Below are positions 15,753-25,578 of a stretch of DNA of 64,000 nt, one piece after another. Each line of letters begins with the position of its first letter. Positions within the stretch are counted from its first letter, which is position 1. The position numbers were made by a program, and so were the translations under genes. A model generated the notes under the pieces. The model ran no database searches. It worked only from the letters and a program-made list of their open reading frames with translations, and was not told where the DNA came from. The stretch is from Xanthomonas sp. CFBP 8443 (GTDB taxonomy: Bacteria; Pseudomonadota; Gammaproteobacteria; Xanthomonadales; Xanthomonadaceae), in contig NZ_CP102592.1 in the NCBI RefSeq assembly GCF_025666195.1, positions 1,426,001 to 1,490,000 of the forward strand. Reading direction: 5' to 3'.

Positions 15753-17972
15753 ATGTCCGCCAGTTGGTCGCTGCGCACCAGCGCACTTGCCGTAGCCGTC
15801 GTTTCCGCCCTCTCGTTCTCCGCCGCCGCCCAGCAGGCGGACACCACGGACGGGATCGCCCGCCTGGACGCGGTCAAGGTCACCGCCGAACGGCGTTCGG
15901 AGGATTCCAAGGACGTGCCGATCTCGGCCAGCGTGCTGCGCCCGGAATACCTGGACGCGATCGCCACCAGCGGCTCGGACGTGCGCGTGCTCGCCGGCAA
16001 GGCGCCCAGCCTCAATGTCGAATCCTCCAACGGCCGCGTGTTCCCGCGCTTCTACATCCGCGGCTACGGCAATACCGACTTCAACACCTACGCCTCGCAG
16101 CCGGTGTCGCTGATCTATGACGACGTGGTGGCCGAGAACGCGTTCCTGAAGGGCTTCCCGATCTTCGACCTGGAAGGCCTGGAAGTGCTGCGCGGCCCGC
16201 AGGGCACGCTGTTCGGCCGCAACACGCCGGCCGGCGTGGTCAAGTTCAACTCGGTCAAGCCGACCATCGGCGGCAACGACGGCTACGCCAGCCTGTCCTA
16301 CGGCACCTACGGCACCATGACCATGGAAACCGGGGTGAGCATCGCCATGGGCGACAAGTGGGCCGCGCGCGTGTCGGCGCTGGGCCAGCGCCGCGACGAC
16401 TGGGTCGACAACACCATCGACGACCGTTCGTTCGAGGGCTATACCGACTCGGCGGTGCGGGTGCAGCTGCTGTTCCAGCCGGGCGAGGATTTCAGCGCGC
16501 TGTTCAACGCGCATGCGCGCCACCTCGACGGCACCGCGCGGCTGTTCCGCGCCAACATCTTCCGGCCGGGCAGCAACCAGCTGGTCGCCGGCTTCGATCC
16601 GGACAAGGTCTCCATCGACGGCACCAACACCCAGGAACTGCAGACCTACGGCGGCAGCGCCAACCTGACCTGGGACCTGGGCGACATCGTGCTGCACTCG
16701 ATCACCGGCTACGAAGGCATCGGCAAGTACTACAGCCGCGGCGACATCGACGGCGGCTACGGGGCGGTGTTCGCGCCGCCGTCCGGCCCCGGCGTGATCG
16801 CGTTCCCGGTGGAAACCGCCGGCGGCATCAAGAACCTGGACCAGTACTCGCAGGAGCTGCGCGCCGAGTCGCAGTACGCCGGCCCGCTCAACTGGCAGGC
16901 GGGCCTGTACTACTTCCACGATTCGGTGGAAGGCGAGAACTACACCTACGACACCTTCGGCGGCGGCGACCTGGCCAGCTACCAGCTGACCCGCCAGCGC
17001 AACACCTCGTGGGCCGCGTTCGGCTCGCTGAACTATGCCGCCACCGATCGCCTGAACCTGCGCGCCGGCATCCGCTACACCTACGACAAGAAGACCTTCG
17101 ACGTGCTGGCGCTGGACCGGGTCACCCTGCTCGAGCCGTCCACCGGCAGCACCGACAATTCCAAGGTCACCGGCGACCTCAGCGCGACCTTCGCCATCAA
17201 CGACGCCGTCAACGTCTACGCCCGTGCCGCGCGCGGCTTCCGCGGCGCCAGCTTCGGCGTGCCGTCGGCGACGGCGCCGCTGACCGTGGCCGAGCCGGAG
17301 ACCGTGGACTCCTACGAGATCGGCATCAAGTCAGACCTGTTCGACAAGCGCGCGCGCATCAGCTTCGACATCTACGACTTCCGGGTGAAGAACCAGCAGC
17401 TGACCGCGGTCGGCGGCGCCTCCAACGACGTGCGCCTGCTCAACGCCAACACCTCCAAGGCGCGCGGTGCGGAGTTCGACTTCGAAGCGTTGCTGACCCA
17501 GAACCTGCGCTTCACCCTCGGCGGTGCCTACAACTGGACCCGCATTGAGGATCCGACCCTGTCGGTCGGCGTGTGCCGCACCTGCACCGTGACCGATCCG
17601 CTCAACGCCGCCGGCAACGCCATCATCGACGGCAACGTGCTGCCGCAGGCCGCCAAGTGGATGGGCAACGCCACGCTGCGCTACGGCATCCCGGTCGGCG
17701 ACGACGCCGAGTTCTTCTTCTACACCGACTGGTCCTACCGCAGCGAGATCAACTTCTTCCTGTACGACTCGCGCGAGTTCGTCGGGCAGCCGCTGCTCGA
17801 GGGCGGCGCCAAGATCGGCTACAACTGGGGCGCCGGCGCGTACGAGGTGTCGGTGTTCTGCCGCAACTGCACCAACCAGATCCGCGCCACCGGTGCGATC
17901 GACTTCAACAACCTCACCGGCTTCATCAACGATCCGCGCATCGTCGGTGCGCAGTTCCGCGCCAATTTCTGA
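15753..17972 (+). CDS. TonB-dependent outer-membrane receptor
   Basis: 739 residues from the ATG at 15753 with GGAG 6 nt upstream. A cleavable signal peptide (ALAVAVVSALSFSAAAQQ) is followed by a TonB-box-like region (LDAVKVTAERR), the plug domain with FYIRGYGNTD and LEVLRGPQGTLFGRNTPAG, and a 22-strand type barrel ending in AQFRANF with the terminal Phe. The long IRGYG/EVLRGPQG series is the signature of receptors for siderophores, vitamins or plant carbohydrates. No substrate can be told: no transporter, FecR or sigma gene lies beside it. CRTCTVTD and CRNCTNQ are two paired cysteines in barrel loops. Confidence 0.93.
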   Translation: MSASWSLRTSALAVAVVSALSFSAAAQQADTTDGIARLDAVKVTAERRSEDSKDVPISASVLRPEYLDAIATSGSDVRVLAGKAPSLNVESSNGRVFPRFYIRGYGNTDFNTYASQPVSLIYDDVVAENAFLKGFPIFDLEGLEVLRGPQGTLFGRNTPAGVVKFNSVKPTIGGNDGYASLSYGTYGTMTMETGVSIAMGDKWAARVSALGQRRDDWVDNTIDDRSFEGYTDSAVRVQLLFQPGEDFSALFNAHARHLDGTARLFRANIFRPGSNQLVAGFDPDKVSIDGTNTQELQTYGGSANLTWDLGDIVLHSITGYEGIGKYYSRGDIDGGYGAVFAPPSGPGVIAFPVETAGGIKNLDQYSQELRAESQYAGPLNWQAGLYYFHDSVEGENYTYDTFGGGDLASYQLTRQRNTSWAAFGSLNYAATDRLNLRAGIRYTYDKKTFDVLALDRVTLLEPSTGSTDNSKVTGDLSATFAINDAVNVYARAARGFRGASFGVPSATAPLTVAEPETVDSYEIGIKSDLFDKRARISFDIYDFRVKNQQLTAVGGASNDVRLLNANTSKARGAEFDFEALLTQNLRFTLGGAYNWTRIEDPTLSVGVCRTCTVTDPLNAAGNAIIDGNVLPQAAKWMGNATLRYGIPVGDDAEFFFYTDWSYRSEINFFLYDSREFVGQPLLEGGAKIGYNWGAGAYEVSVFCRNCTNQIRATGAIDFNNLTGFINDPRIVGAQFRANF

Positions 17973-18023
17973 TCGGCGCGGCGCAACCGGTAGCGCAGAG
18001 CGCAAACCGATACTACGTAGTGC

Positions 18024-18055
18024 AAACCGCCGGCCATGTGCCGGCGGTTTGTTTT
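18024..18055 (+). terminator. Rho-independent terminator of the TonB receptor gene
   Basis: Perfect 11-bp stem AAACCGCCGGC / GCCGGCGGTTT with a 5-nt loop (CATGT), followed by GTTTT, 50 nt after the receptor stop. The remaining 18056-18302 interval shows no gene or clear signal. Confidence 0.85.
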
Positions 18056-18302
18056 GAGTCACTCGGCCTGACTCCCCGACCAGGGCGAAGCCCATCGCGA
18101 TCTCGTAGCTGACCACCTGCGCGGCGGGGCGCGTCGCACCCAGGAGGCATGTCGCGTCAGCCGCGTCACCACGCACCGGTCAGGGCGGCAGGAAGTGCCG
18201 GTCGCCTCACGCCGTGGTCGGGGACATGCCAGCGCCTCGCGGCGCATGCGTGCGCCGCGTAGGCGGCGTCCCGCAGCCGGTATGCTGATACCGCCCTCGC
18301 CG

Positions 18303-19346
18303 ATGCTCCTGCCCATGATCCGTTGCCGACTCCGTTCCGCCATCCTTTCGTTGGCCGTGGCCTTGTTGCCGCTGCCGTCGCTCGCCGCCGCGCCCACGCC
18401 GCAACCGGTGGTCGTCTCCACCGACATCGGCGACGACATCGATGATGCGTTCGCGCTGGCGCTGCTGCTGCGCAGCCCGCAACTGGACGTGCTCGGCATC
18501 GCCACCGCCTGGGGCGATACGCAACTGCGCACGCAGTTGCTGCAGCGGCTGTTGCGGCAGGCCGGACGCGGCGAGATCCCACTGGCGATCGGCCATGCCA
18601 CGACCAGCACGATTCCCTTCAGCCAGGCGCGCTGGGCGGCGCAGGGCACGCTGCCGCGCAAGGCGCCGGACGCCGCCGACTTCATCCTGGCGCAGGCGCG
18701 GCGCCATCCCGGGCAGGTCACGCTGCTGGTGCTCGGCCCGTTGACCGACGCGGCGCGCGCGCTCGAGCGCGATCCGCAGGGGTTCGCCCAGCTCAGGCAG
18801 GTGGTGCTGATGGGCGGCTCGGTGCGCGCGGGGTACGGCAAGTCGCGCTACCGGCCGCCGAGCGCGCCGGCGCCGGAGTACAACATCGTCTCGGACATCG
18901 CGGCCGCGAAGCGCGTGTTCGCCGCCGGCGTGCCGATCGTGATGCTGCCGCTGGACGCGACCCAGGTGACCCTGGAGGAACCGGAGCGGGTGGCGCTGTT
19001 CGCCCATGGCGACCCGCTGACCGACGCACTGGCGCAGCTGTACTACCAGTGGCGCGACACCGACCAGCCCTGGGCCAGCGCGACCCCGACCCTGTTCGAC
19101 GTGGTGCCGGTGGCGTGGCTGCTCGATCCAGGCCTGTGCCCGACCGTGCCGCTGCGCATCGCCATTGACGACCGGGGCTACACCCGCGAGGTGCCGCCCG
19201 GCGCAAGCGGGACGGCTGGCGCTGCGGCCGGCGGCGACTCGGCGGCTGGCAGTCATGCGCCGCCCGCCGCCGCCAATGCACAGGTCTGCCTGGCGCTGGA
19301 CAGGCCGCGGCTGACCGCCTTGTACATGCAGCGCCTGTTGCACTGA
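18303..19346 (+). CDS. Exported nucleoside hydrolase (inosine-uridine type)
   Basis: Hydrolyses N-glycosidic bonds of nucleosides. About 347 residues from the ATG at 18303 (alternatives 18282 and 18315; no clear ribosome site). A signal peptide is visible (LRSAILSLAVALLPLPSLAAA), so the protein is periplasmic or outer. The calcium-binding IU-nucleoside hydrolase motif is STDIGDDIDDAFALALLL. Then come LLVLGPLTDAARAL, VVLMGGS, EYNIVSDIAAAKRVF and TPTLFDVVPVAWLL. Near the C-terminus an Ala/Gly-rich insert (GASGTAGAAAGGDSAAGSH) interrupts the domain and looks like a disordered linker. Exported versions occur in plant-associated bacteria and probably serve purine salvage. It stands alone. Confidence 0.9.
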   Translation: MLLPMIRCRLRSAILSLAVALLPLPSLAAAPTPQPVVVSTDIGDDIDDAFALALLLRSPQLDVLGIATAWGDTQLRTQLLQRLLRQAGRGEIPLAIGHATTSTIPFSQARWAAQGTLPRKAPDAADFILAQARRHPGQVTLLVLGPLTDAARALERDPQGFAQLRQVVLMGGSVRAGYGKSRYRPPSAPAPEYNIVSDIAAAKRVFAAGVPIVMLPLDATQVTLEEPERVALFAHGDPLTDALAQLYYQWRDTDQPWASATPTLFDVVPVAWLLDPGLCPTVPLRIAIDDRGYTREVPPGASGTAGAAAGGDSAAGSHAPPAAANAQVCLALDRPRLTALYMQRLLH

Positions 19347-19371
19347 AGCGTCTGGCGAGCGCGCCGCACTC

Positions 19372-19800
19372 CGTTCGTCGCGGCTGAAGCCGCTCCTACA
19401 GGGGCTTGCGGCCAACCAACTGGGTGCACTGTAGGAGCGGCTTCAGCCGCGACCTGTCGCTGAAACGGTCGCGGTCCAGGCTTTCGCTCGTCGCGACTGA
19501 AGTCGCTCCCACAGGGGGCTTGCCGTGGTCCAGCGGGGTGCACTGTAGAAGGGGGTTCAGCCCCGACCGATCGTCGAAAACGGTCGCGCTCCATGCTTCG
19601 TTCGTCGCGGCTGAAGCCGCTCCTACAGGAACTTGCGGCCAACCAACCGGGTGCACTGTAGGAGCGGCTTCAGCCGCGACCTGTCGCTGAAACGGTCGCG
19701 GTCCAGGCTTTCGCTCGTCGCGACTGAAGTCGCTCCCACAGGGAGGCTTCCCGACGTTGCCGGCGAGTACTTTGTGGGAGGGACTTCAGTCCCGACTGCA
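19372..19800. repeat. Array of palindromic repeats (tandem 145-bp composite units)
   Basis: Two 145-bp units, 19372-19516 and 19599-19743, are nearly identical and 227 bp apart. Each holds an inverted copy of the main repeat (GGCTGAAGCCGCTCCTAC), a forward copy (TGTAGGAGCGGCTTCAGCC) and a variant CGACTGAAGTCGCTCCCAC. A diverged copy sits between them (19543-19567) and another variant ends the array (19773-19796). The DNA from there to the next gene (19801-20093) is without a recognisable gene. Confidence 0.9.
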
Positions 19801-20093
19801 TCCAGTTGAGCGAGCCTGTCGCTGCGCTGAGTGCTTCCGACGCTGCTCCCGCGGCGATGCCGGTGCTGACGCGATGCCGGTAAACCAAGGCGAGGCGAGC
19901 GGATGCGCCGACGCCAATGCACCCGATCCCGGCGCGCCGGAACCACCTCCGCCATGGCCACGGCCGCCGCTTTCCACGCCGTCCCCGCACCCCCGACCGG
20001 GCGCCGGCCAGCGCCGCGTCCGCAATCTCCACGCCGACCCTCCGGCCGCCGCGCCGGCGTTCTATACTCGCGCCACTTTCACGGAGCGAACGC

Positions 20094-23000
20094 ATGCATA
20101 CGGATTCGAAGCGGCAGTGGAGCCTCCTGCGCGCTGGGCTGTTGAGCACCTTGCTGCTGCTGGGCCTGACGTTGGCATTGGGCGGCTGCAAGCGCAACGA
20201 ATCCGGGCAGTTGCCCGACGCCAGCGGCGAGCCGGTCAAGGGCCAGAAGGAAGCGATGAAGGGCTTCGGCCTGGTCCGCGCCTTCCCCGACCAGACCAGC
20301 GACGGCCTGTCGCTGGCGCTGGAGTTCTCGCGGCCGCTGGTCGGCACTCAGGACTTCGACAAGCTGCTGCGCTTCGAGGAAAAGGTCGGCACCGACGACA
20401 GCGCCTGGTCGCTGTCCGACGACGGCAAGACCCTGCGCTATCCGTACGTGGAGGCGGCCAAGGACTACACCGTGCTGATCTCCGGCGACCTGCTCGCCGC
20501 CGACGGCAGCCGCCTGGGCAAGCCGCTCAAGCAGAAGGTCTATACCGGCGAACTGGAGCCGGCGGTCGGCTTCGCCTCGCAGGGCAGCGTGCTGCCGGCG
20601 CGCGAGAGCCGCGGCCTGCCGGTGGTCTCGCTCAACGTGCCGGAAGTGGACGTGGAGTTCATGCGGGTCAAGGAAGGCTCGCTGCCGGCGTTCTTCGCCC
20701 AGTACCAGCGCGGCGGCCGCCGCGGCAGCTGGGAGATGGACAGCGAGTACGGCGACCACACCCCGATTTCGCAGCTGGCCGAGTCGGTCTACGTCAACCG
20801 CTTCGTGCTCGGCGGCGACAAGAACGAGCGCGCGCTGACCTATCTGCCGATCCAGGAAATCAAGGAACTGCAGGAACCCGGTCTGTACTTCGCGGTGATG
20901 AAGCGCCCGGGCCGGTTCGAGAACGAATACGACACCGCGTTCTTCACCGTCAGCGACATCGGCCTGCACGCGCGCGCCTACAAGGACAAGCTGTTCGTGC
21001 ACACCGCCTCGCTGCAGAGCGGCGAGCCGTTGAAGAAAGTGGAACTGCGCATCCTCGACGCCCAGGGCGAGCTGTTCCTGAAAGGCGAGACCGACGCCAA
21101 CGGCAACGCGCTGCTGAACTACACGCTCGATGCTGGCCAGGTGCTGGTGGCGCGCAGCGGTACCGACCTGTCGATGCTGCCGTTCAACCAGCCGGCGCTG
21201 GACCTGAGCGAATTCGCCGTGGCCGGGCGCGAGAACGCCTGGTTCGACGTGTTCGCCTGGTCCGGCCGCGACCTGTACCGCCCCGGCGAGACGGTGCGCG
21301 TGTCGGCGCTGCTGCGCGACAACGACGGCAAGCCGGTGGCCACCAGCGGCAAGGGCGCGCAGCCGGTGTTCCTGCGCTTGAAGCAGCCCGACGGCAAGAT
21401 CTTCCGCGAGACCCGCCTGCAGCCGGGCGAGCAGGGCTATTTCAGCTTCGAACAGCTGATTCCCGCCGATGCGCCGACCGGGCGCTGGCAGGTGGAATTC
21501 CGCACCGACCCGGCCAGCAAGGAAGCGGTGCAGGGCATGACCCTGCGCATCGAGGAGTTCCTGCCAGAGCGCATGAAGCTGGACCTGGACAGCGCGCAGA
21601 AGACGCTCAAGCCGGGCGAGCCGTTCAAGCTGCAGGCCACCGCCGCCTATCTGTACGGCGCGCCGGCCGACGGCAACCGCTTCACCGCCAAGCTGGCGGT
21701 GGCGGTCGAGCAGCATCCGGTGGAAACGCTGCCGGGCTATTTCTTCGGCGACCCGACGCTGCAGCTGCCGCGCGAAGCCAAGGACGTGATCGATACCGAG
21801 TTCGGCGCCGACGGCAAGATCGCCGAGGACCTGGTGCTACCGGACGAGGCCAAGCCGACCAGCACCATCGCCGCGCTGGTCTCGGCCAGCGTCTACGAGA
21901 CCGGCGGCCGCACCGTCACCCGCACGCTCAAGCGCGTGCTGTGGCCGGCGCCGGCGCTGGTCGGCGTGCGCCCGCTGTTCGACGACACCGACGGTGCCGA
22001 CGCCAACGCCAACGCGCGCTTCGAACTGATGCGGGTCGACGCGCAGGGCAAGCCGCAGCCAGCCAAGGGGCTGAAGGTGACCTTGGTGCGCGAGCTGCGC
22101 GACTACCACTGGGCGTTCGCCGACAACCGCTGGGACTACGACTTCACCCGCCGCTTCGAGAACAAGCAGACCATCGCCGTCGACGCCGGCAACGGCGCGG
22201 CCAAGTTCGACTTCCCGGTGGAGTGGGGCGAATACCGCGTGGACGTGTTCGATCCGTCCACCGGCCTGACCACGCGCTATCCGTTCCGCGCCGGCTGGAG
22301 CTGGAACGACGAGAACCGCGGCCTGGACGCGCGCCCTGACAAGGTCAAGCTGGCGCTGGACAAGACCGGCTACAAGGCCGGCGACACGCTCAAGGTCACC
22401 CTGACCCCGCCGCACGCCGGTCCCGGCGTGCTGATGGTCGAAAGCGACAAGATGCTGTACGTGCAGGACATCGACGTGAAGCCGGGCAGCAGCTTCGAGA
22501 TCCCGGTGACCAAGGACTGGGAGCGCCACGACGTCTACGTCACCGCGCTGGTGTTCCGCGGCGGTTCGGCGCCGAGCAAGATCACCCCGGCGCGTGCGGT
22601 CGGCGTGGCCTTCGTGCCGATGGAACGCAAGACCCGGCGCGTGGCGGTGGGCCTGGTCGCGCCCAAGCAGATGCGTCCGGAGCAGCCGCTGCCGGTGACG
22701 GTGAGCGTGCCGGAACTGGCCGGCAAGCAGGCGCACGTGACCATCTCTGCGGTCGACGTGGGCATCCTCAACATCACCCGTTTCCCGGTGCCCGATGCCA
22801 ACGCGCAGTTCTTCGCGCAGCGGCGCCTCGGGGTGGATGCGTACGACATCTACGGCCGCGTGATCGAGAGCTTCGAAGGCGGCAGCGGCAAGCTGCGCTT
22901 CGGCGGCGACATGGCGTTGGCGGCGTTGCCGCAGGCCAAGCGGCCGACCGCGCGGGTGCAGACGGTGGACCTGTTCTCCGGCTCGGTGAAGCTCGACGCC

Positions 23001-25031
23001 AAGGGCAACGCGCGGGTGCAGCTGCCGGTGCCGGACTTCAACGGCACCCTGCGGGTCTCGGCGCTGGTGTATTCGGACGAGCGCTACGGCAACCGCGACG
23101 TGGAGACGCTGGTGCGCGCGCCGATCGTGGCCGAGGCCAGCATGCCGCGGGTGATGGCGCCGGGCGACCGCAGCACGGTCACCCTGGACGTGCAGAACTT
23201 CACCGGGCAAGCGGGCGAGTTCAAGGTGCAGGTGGATGGCGAAGGCCCGCTGGCGATCGCCGAGAACGCGCGCAGCGCCAAGCTCGGCAAGGACGGCAAG
23301 GCCACCCTCAGCTTCCCGCTGGTGGCGCAGGAGGGCTACACCGTGGCCAAGGTGCGGGTGCGGGTGAACGGCAATGGCTTCAGCGTCGACCGCCGCTACG
23401 ACCTGCCGGTGCGCGCGGCGTGGCCGTCGGTGCTGCGCGCGCAGACCCGCGTGCTGGATCCGCTGGCGCCGGTGACGCTGGGCATGGGCGATGCCGAGGG
23501 GCTGATGGCCGGCTCGGTCAACGCGCGCATGCTGGTCAGCGCGTTGCCGCCGATCCCGTTCGCCAGCGCGCTGCAGGGCGCGCTGGAGTACCCGTACGGC
23601 TGCGCCGAGCAGACCACCAGCAAGGGCTACGCTGCGCTGCTGCTCGACGACGCCACCGCCAGGCTGCTAGGCGCCAAGGGCCTGGATGCGGCCAAGCGCC
23701 GCGAGCGCATGGAAGGCGCGTTCGGGCGGCTGGCCTCGATGCAGATCTCCAGCGGCCACTTCTCGATGTGGGGCGACGACGGCTACGTCAATCCGGGCCT
23801 GACCCCGTACATCGCCGAGTTCCTGCTCGACGCCAAGGACGCCGGTTTCGCGGTGCCCGACAACGTGCTGCAGAAGGCGTTGAACCGGCTCAGCGAGGAC
23901 CTGCTGTCCGGCGGCAACAACTTCTACGGCCAGGACCGCCGCGAGAACCTGAAGTTCGCCAACCAGGCCTGGTCCGGCTACGTGCTGGCGCGGGTCAACC
24001 GCGCGCCGCTGGGCACGTTGCGCGCGCTGTACGACAACGATCGCGGCAAGGCGCTGACCGGCCTGTCGCTGGTGCACCTGGGCGTGGCGCTGTCGCTGCA
24101 GGGCGACAAGAAGCGCGGCGAGGCGGCGATCGCGGCCGGCTTCGCCAAGGACAGCGCCGACCGTCCGCGCTACTTCGGCGACTACGGCAGCGTGATCCGC
24201 GACGACGCGCTGATGATCGCGCTGCTGCACGAGCGCGGCCTGGCCAAGCCCGAGTACGACGCGCGGGCGGTGGCGCTGGGCCGCGAGATCGACGCGCGCC
24301 GCCGCGGCGGCTGGCTGTGGCTGAGCACCCAGGAGCAGGTGGCGCTGGCGCGGATGGGCAAGGCGCTGCTGGCCAACCAGAGCAAGCTGGTGTCCGGGCA
24401 GCTGACCATCGGCGACGGCAGCGAAGCGATCGGCGCGGCCAAGGCGTTCGGCCGCCAGTTCGGCGAGGCCGAGCTGGCGCGCGGGGTCAGCTTCGTGCCG
24501 CAGGGCGAGGCGCCGCTGTACGCCAGCCTGGAAATCGCCGGCGTCCCGCGCACCGCGCCGGAGGTGGACGAGAGCACGCTGAAGGTGGAGCGCGAGTGGT
24601 ACGGCACCGACGGCAAGCCGTGGACGCCGCGGCCGCTGAAGGAAGGCGAGGCGCTGATCGTGCGCGTCACCGTCACCTCCAACGTGAGCATGCCCGACGC
24701 GCTGCTGACCGACCTGTTGCCGGCCGGCCTGGAGATCGAGAACTTCAACCTGGGCGACGCCAAGCAATGGGCCGACGTGGTGGTGGACGGCATCGAGATC
24801 AGCGACCGTTCCGAAGCCGCCGAGGTCAAGCACGAGGAGTTCCGCGACGACCGTTACGTGGCCGCGCTGAGCCTGTCCTCGGGCAGCAAGGCGCAGGTGT
24901 TCTACCTGGTGCGCGCGGTGACCCCGGGCACCTACACGGTGCCGCCGCCGCTGGTCGAGGACATGTACCGTCCCGACCTGCGCGGGGTGGGGCGCAGCAG
25001 CCCCGGCACGGTCAACGTCGTGCAGCCCTGA
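20094..25031 (+). CDS. Bacterial alpha-2-macroglobulin lipoprotein (YfhM type)
   Basis: 1645 residues, the size of enterobacterial YfhM. The start at 20094 has GGAG 7 nt ahead. A lipobox (LALGGC) puts the lipidated Cys at 32, so the protein is periplasmic and membrane-anchored. It contains the MG-domain series (for example WSGRDLYRPGETVRVSALLR, then HVTISAVDVGILNITRF) and the thioester motif GCAEQTTS with Cys at about 1170, so it should trap proteases covalently. Family members guard the periplasm with PbpC, which repairs peptidoglycan after outer-membrane breach. pbpC lies 3.2 kb downstream here, not adjacent. There is a C-terminal MG10-type domain (LPAGLEIENF). Confidence 0.95.
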   Translation: MHTDSKRQWSLLRAGLLSTLLLLGLTLALGGCKRNESGQLPDASGEPVKGQKEAMKGFGLVRAFPDQTSDGLSLALEFSRPLVGTQDFDKLLRFEEKVGTDDSAWSLSDDGKTLRYPYVEAAKDYTVLISGDLLAADGSRLGKPLKQKVYTGELEPAVGFASQGSVLPARESRGLPVVSLNVPEVDVEFMRVKEGSLPAFFAQYQRGGRRGSWEMDSEYGDHTPISQLAESVYVNRFVLGGDKNERALTYLPIQEIKELQEPGLYFAVMKRPGRFENEYDTAFFTVSDIGLHARAYKDKLFVHTASLQSGEPLKKVELRILDAQGELFLKGETDANGNALLNYTLDAGQVLVARSGTDLSMLPFNQPALDLSEFAVAGRENAWFDVFAWSGRDLYRPGETVRVSALLRDNDGKPVATSGKGAQPVFLRLKQPDGKIFRETRLQPGEQGYFSFEQLIPADAPTGRWQVEFRTDPASKEAVQGMTLRIEEFLPERMKLDLDSAQKTLKPGEPFKLQATAAYLYGAPADGNRFTAKLAVAVEQHPVETLPGYFFGDPTLQLPREAKDVIDTEFGADGKIAEDLVLPDEAKPTSTIAALVSASVYETGGRTVTRTLKRVLWPAPALVGVRPLFDDTDGADANANARFELMRVDAQGKPQPAKGLKVTLVRELRDYHWAFADNRWDYDFTRRFENKQTIAVDAGNGAAKFDFPVEWGEYRVDVFDPSTGLTTRYPFRAGWSWNDENRGLDARPDKVKLALDKTGYKAGDTLKVTLTPPHAGPGVLMVESDKMLYVQDIDVKPGSSFEIPVTKDWERHDVYVTALVFRGGSAPSKITPARAVGVAFVPMERKTRRVAVGLVAPKQMRPEQPLPVTVSVPELAGKQAHVTISAVDVGILNITRFPVPDANAQFFAQRRLGVDAYDIYGRVIESFEGGSGKLRFGGDMALAALPQAKRPTARVQTVDLFSGSVKLDAKGNARVQLPVPDFNGTLRVSALVYSDERYGNRDVETLVRAPIVAEASMPRVMAPGDRSTVTLDVQNFTGQAGEFKVQVDGEGPLAIAENARSAKLGKDGKATLSFPLVAQEGYTVAKVRVRVNGNGFSVDRRYDLPVRAAWPSVLRAQTRVLDPLAPVTLGMGDAEGLMAGSVNARMLVSALPPIPFASALQGALEYPYGCAEQTTSKGYAALLLDDATARLLGAKGLDAAKRRERMEGAFGRLASMQISSGHFSMWGDDGYVNPGLTPYIAEFLLDAKDAGFAVPDNVLQKALNRLSEDLLSGGNNFYGQDRRENLKFANQAWSGYVLARVNRAPLGTLRALYDNDRGKALTGLSLVHLGVALSLQGDKKRGEAAIAAGFAKDSADRPRYFGDYGSVIRDDALMIALLHERGLAKPEYDARAVALGREIDARRRGGWLWLSTQEQVALARMGKALLANQSKLVSGQLTIGDGSEAIGAAKAFGRQFGEAELARGVSFVPQGEAPLYASLEIAGVPRTAPEVDESTLKVEREWYGTDGKPWTPRPLKEGEALIVRVTVTSNVSMPDALLTDLLPAGLEIENFNLGDAKQWADVVVDGIEISDRSEAAEVKHEEFRDDRYVAALSLSSGSKAQVFYLVRAVTPGTYTVPPPLVEDMYRPDLRGVGRSSPGTVNVVQP

Positions 25032-25493
25032 CGGGGCGCAGCCGGATGCCCGCGCCAGCGGACGTCCGGCTGCACGATGCAGCGGTGACGCGATAGGGCC
25101 CTGGTGGCCCTATCTTCGTTTCTGGGTGCGGCGCTACCGGCTGCCGGCTGCAGGTGCCGGCTGCCGCCGGGCGCGGTCGGCGATGACGCCGTCATGGCAC
25201 GCGCTGCGCGACGCTTTGGCGGCCGTTGCGTCTTTCGCTGGTTGTGCGCGTGCGGGTGTACCGGCGCGGCGCCCCACGGTGCAGGAGACCATTCGCACAG
25301 ACAGAGCCGATCGCGCGGCTGGCCGACGCTGCGGCGGCTCGCGCATGAAACGCGAAAGAATCCGCAGGTAGTTTGCCGCGGGTCGGGCGGCACTGTTCGC
25401 GGCGTGGCGTGCCGCGTACCGCGGGCGAACGCGGCAGTCGTCAGGCCGCGTGGCTGGAGCGGCGCTGCCGCCCGAGACGAAGGTCTGCATGTC
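25032..25493. other. Intergenic stretch after the alpha-2-macroglobulin gene
   Basis: GC-rich DNA with short open frames but no recognisable coding sequence. A CGATAGGGCCCTGGTGGCCCTATC hairpin, too long to quote further, spans about 25092-25114 with a short T-run behind it and may terminate the upstream transcript. Confidence 0.4.
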
Positions 25494-25537
25494 GTGCATG
25501 TTTTGCACGTTTTATCTCGTTATTGCATGTTTATGCA
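25494..25537. promoter_or_regulatory. Tandem inverted repeats upstream of the MFS-HAD-DeoR operon
   Basis: Two like sites lie 29 bp apart in an AT-rich region: GTGCA-TGTTT-TGCAC (25494-25508) and TGCAT-GTTT-ATGCA (25524-25537). Both contain TGCATGTTT followed by TGCA. They precede an operon that encodes its own DeoR-type regulator, so they are the best operator candidates. Confidence 0.5.
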
Positions 25538-25578
25538 TGATCTAGGTATCATGCGCCGGCACCACTCAGGAGCCTTCC

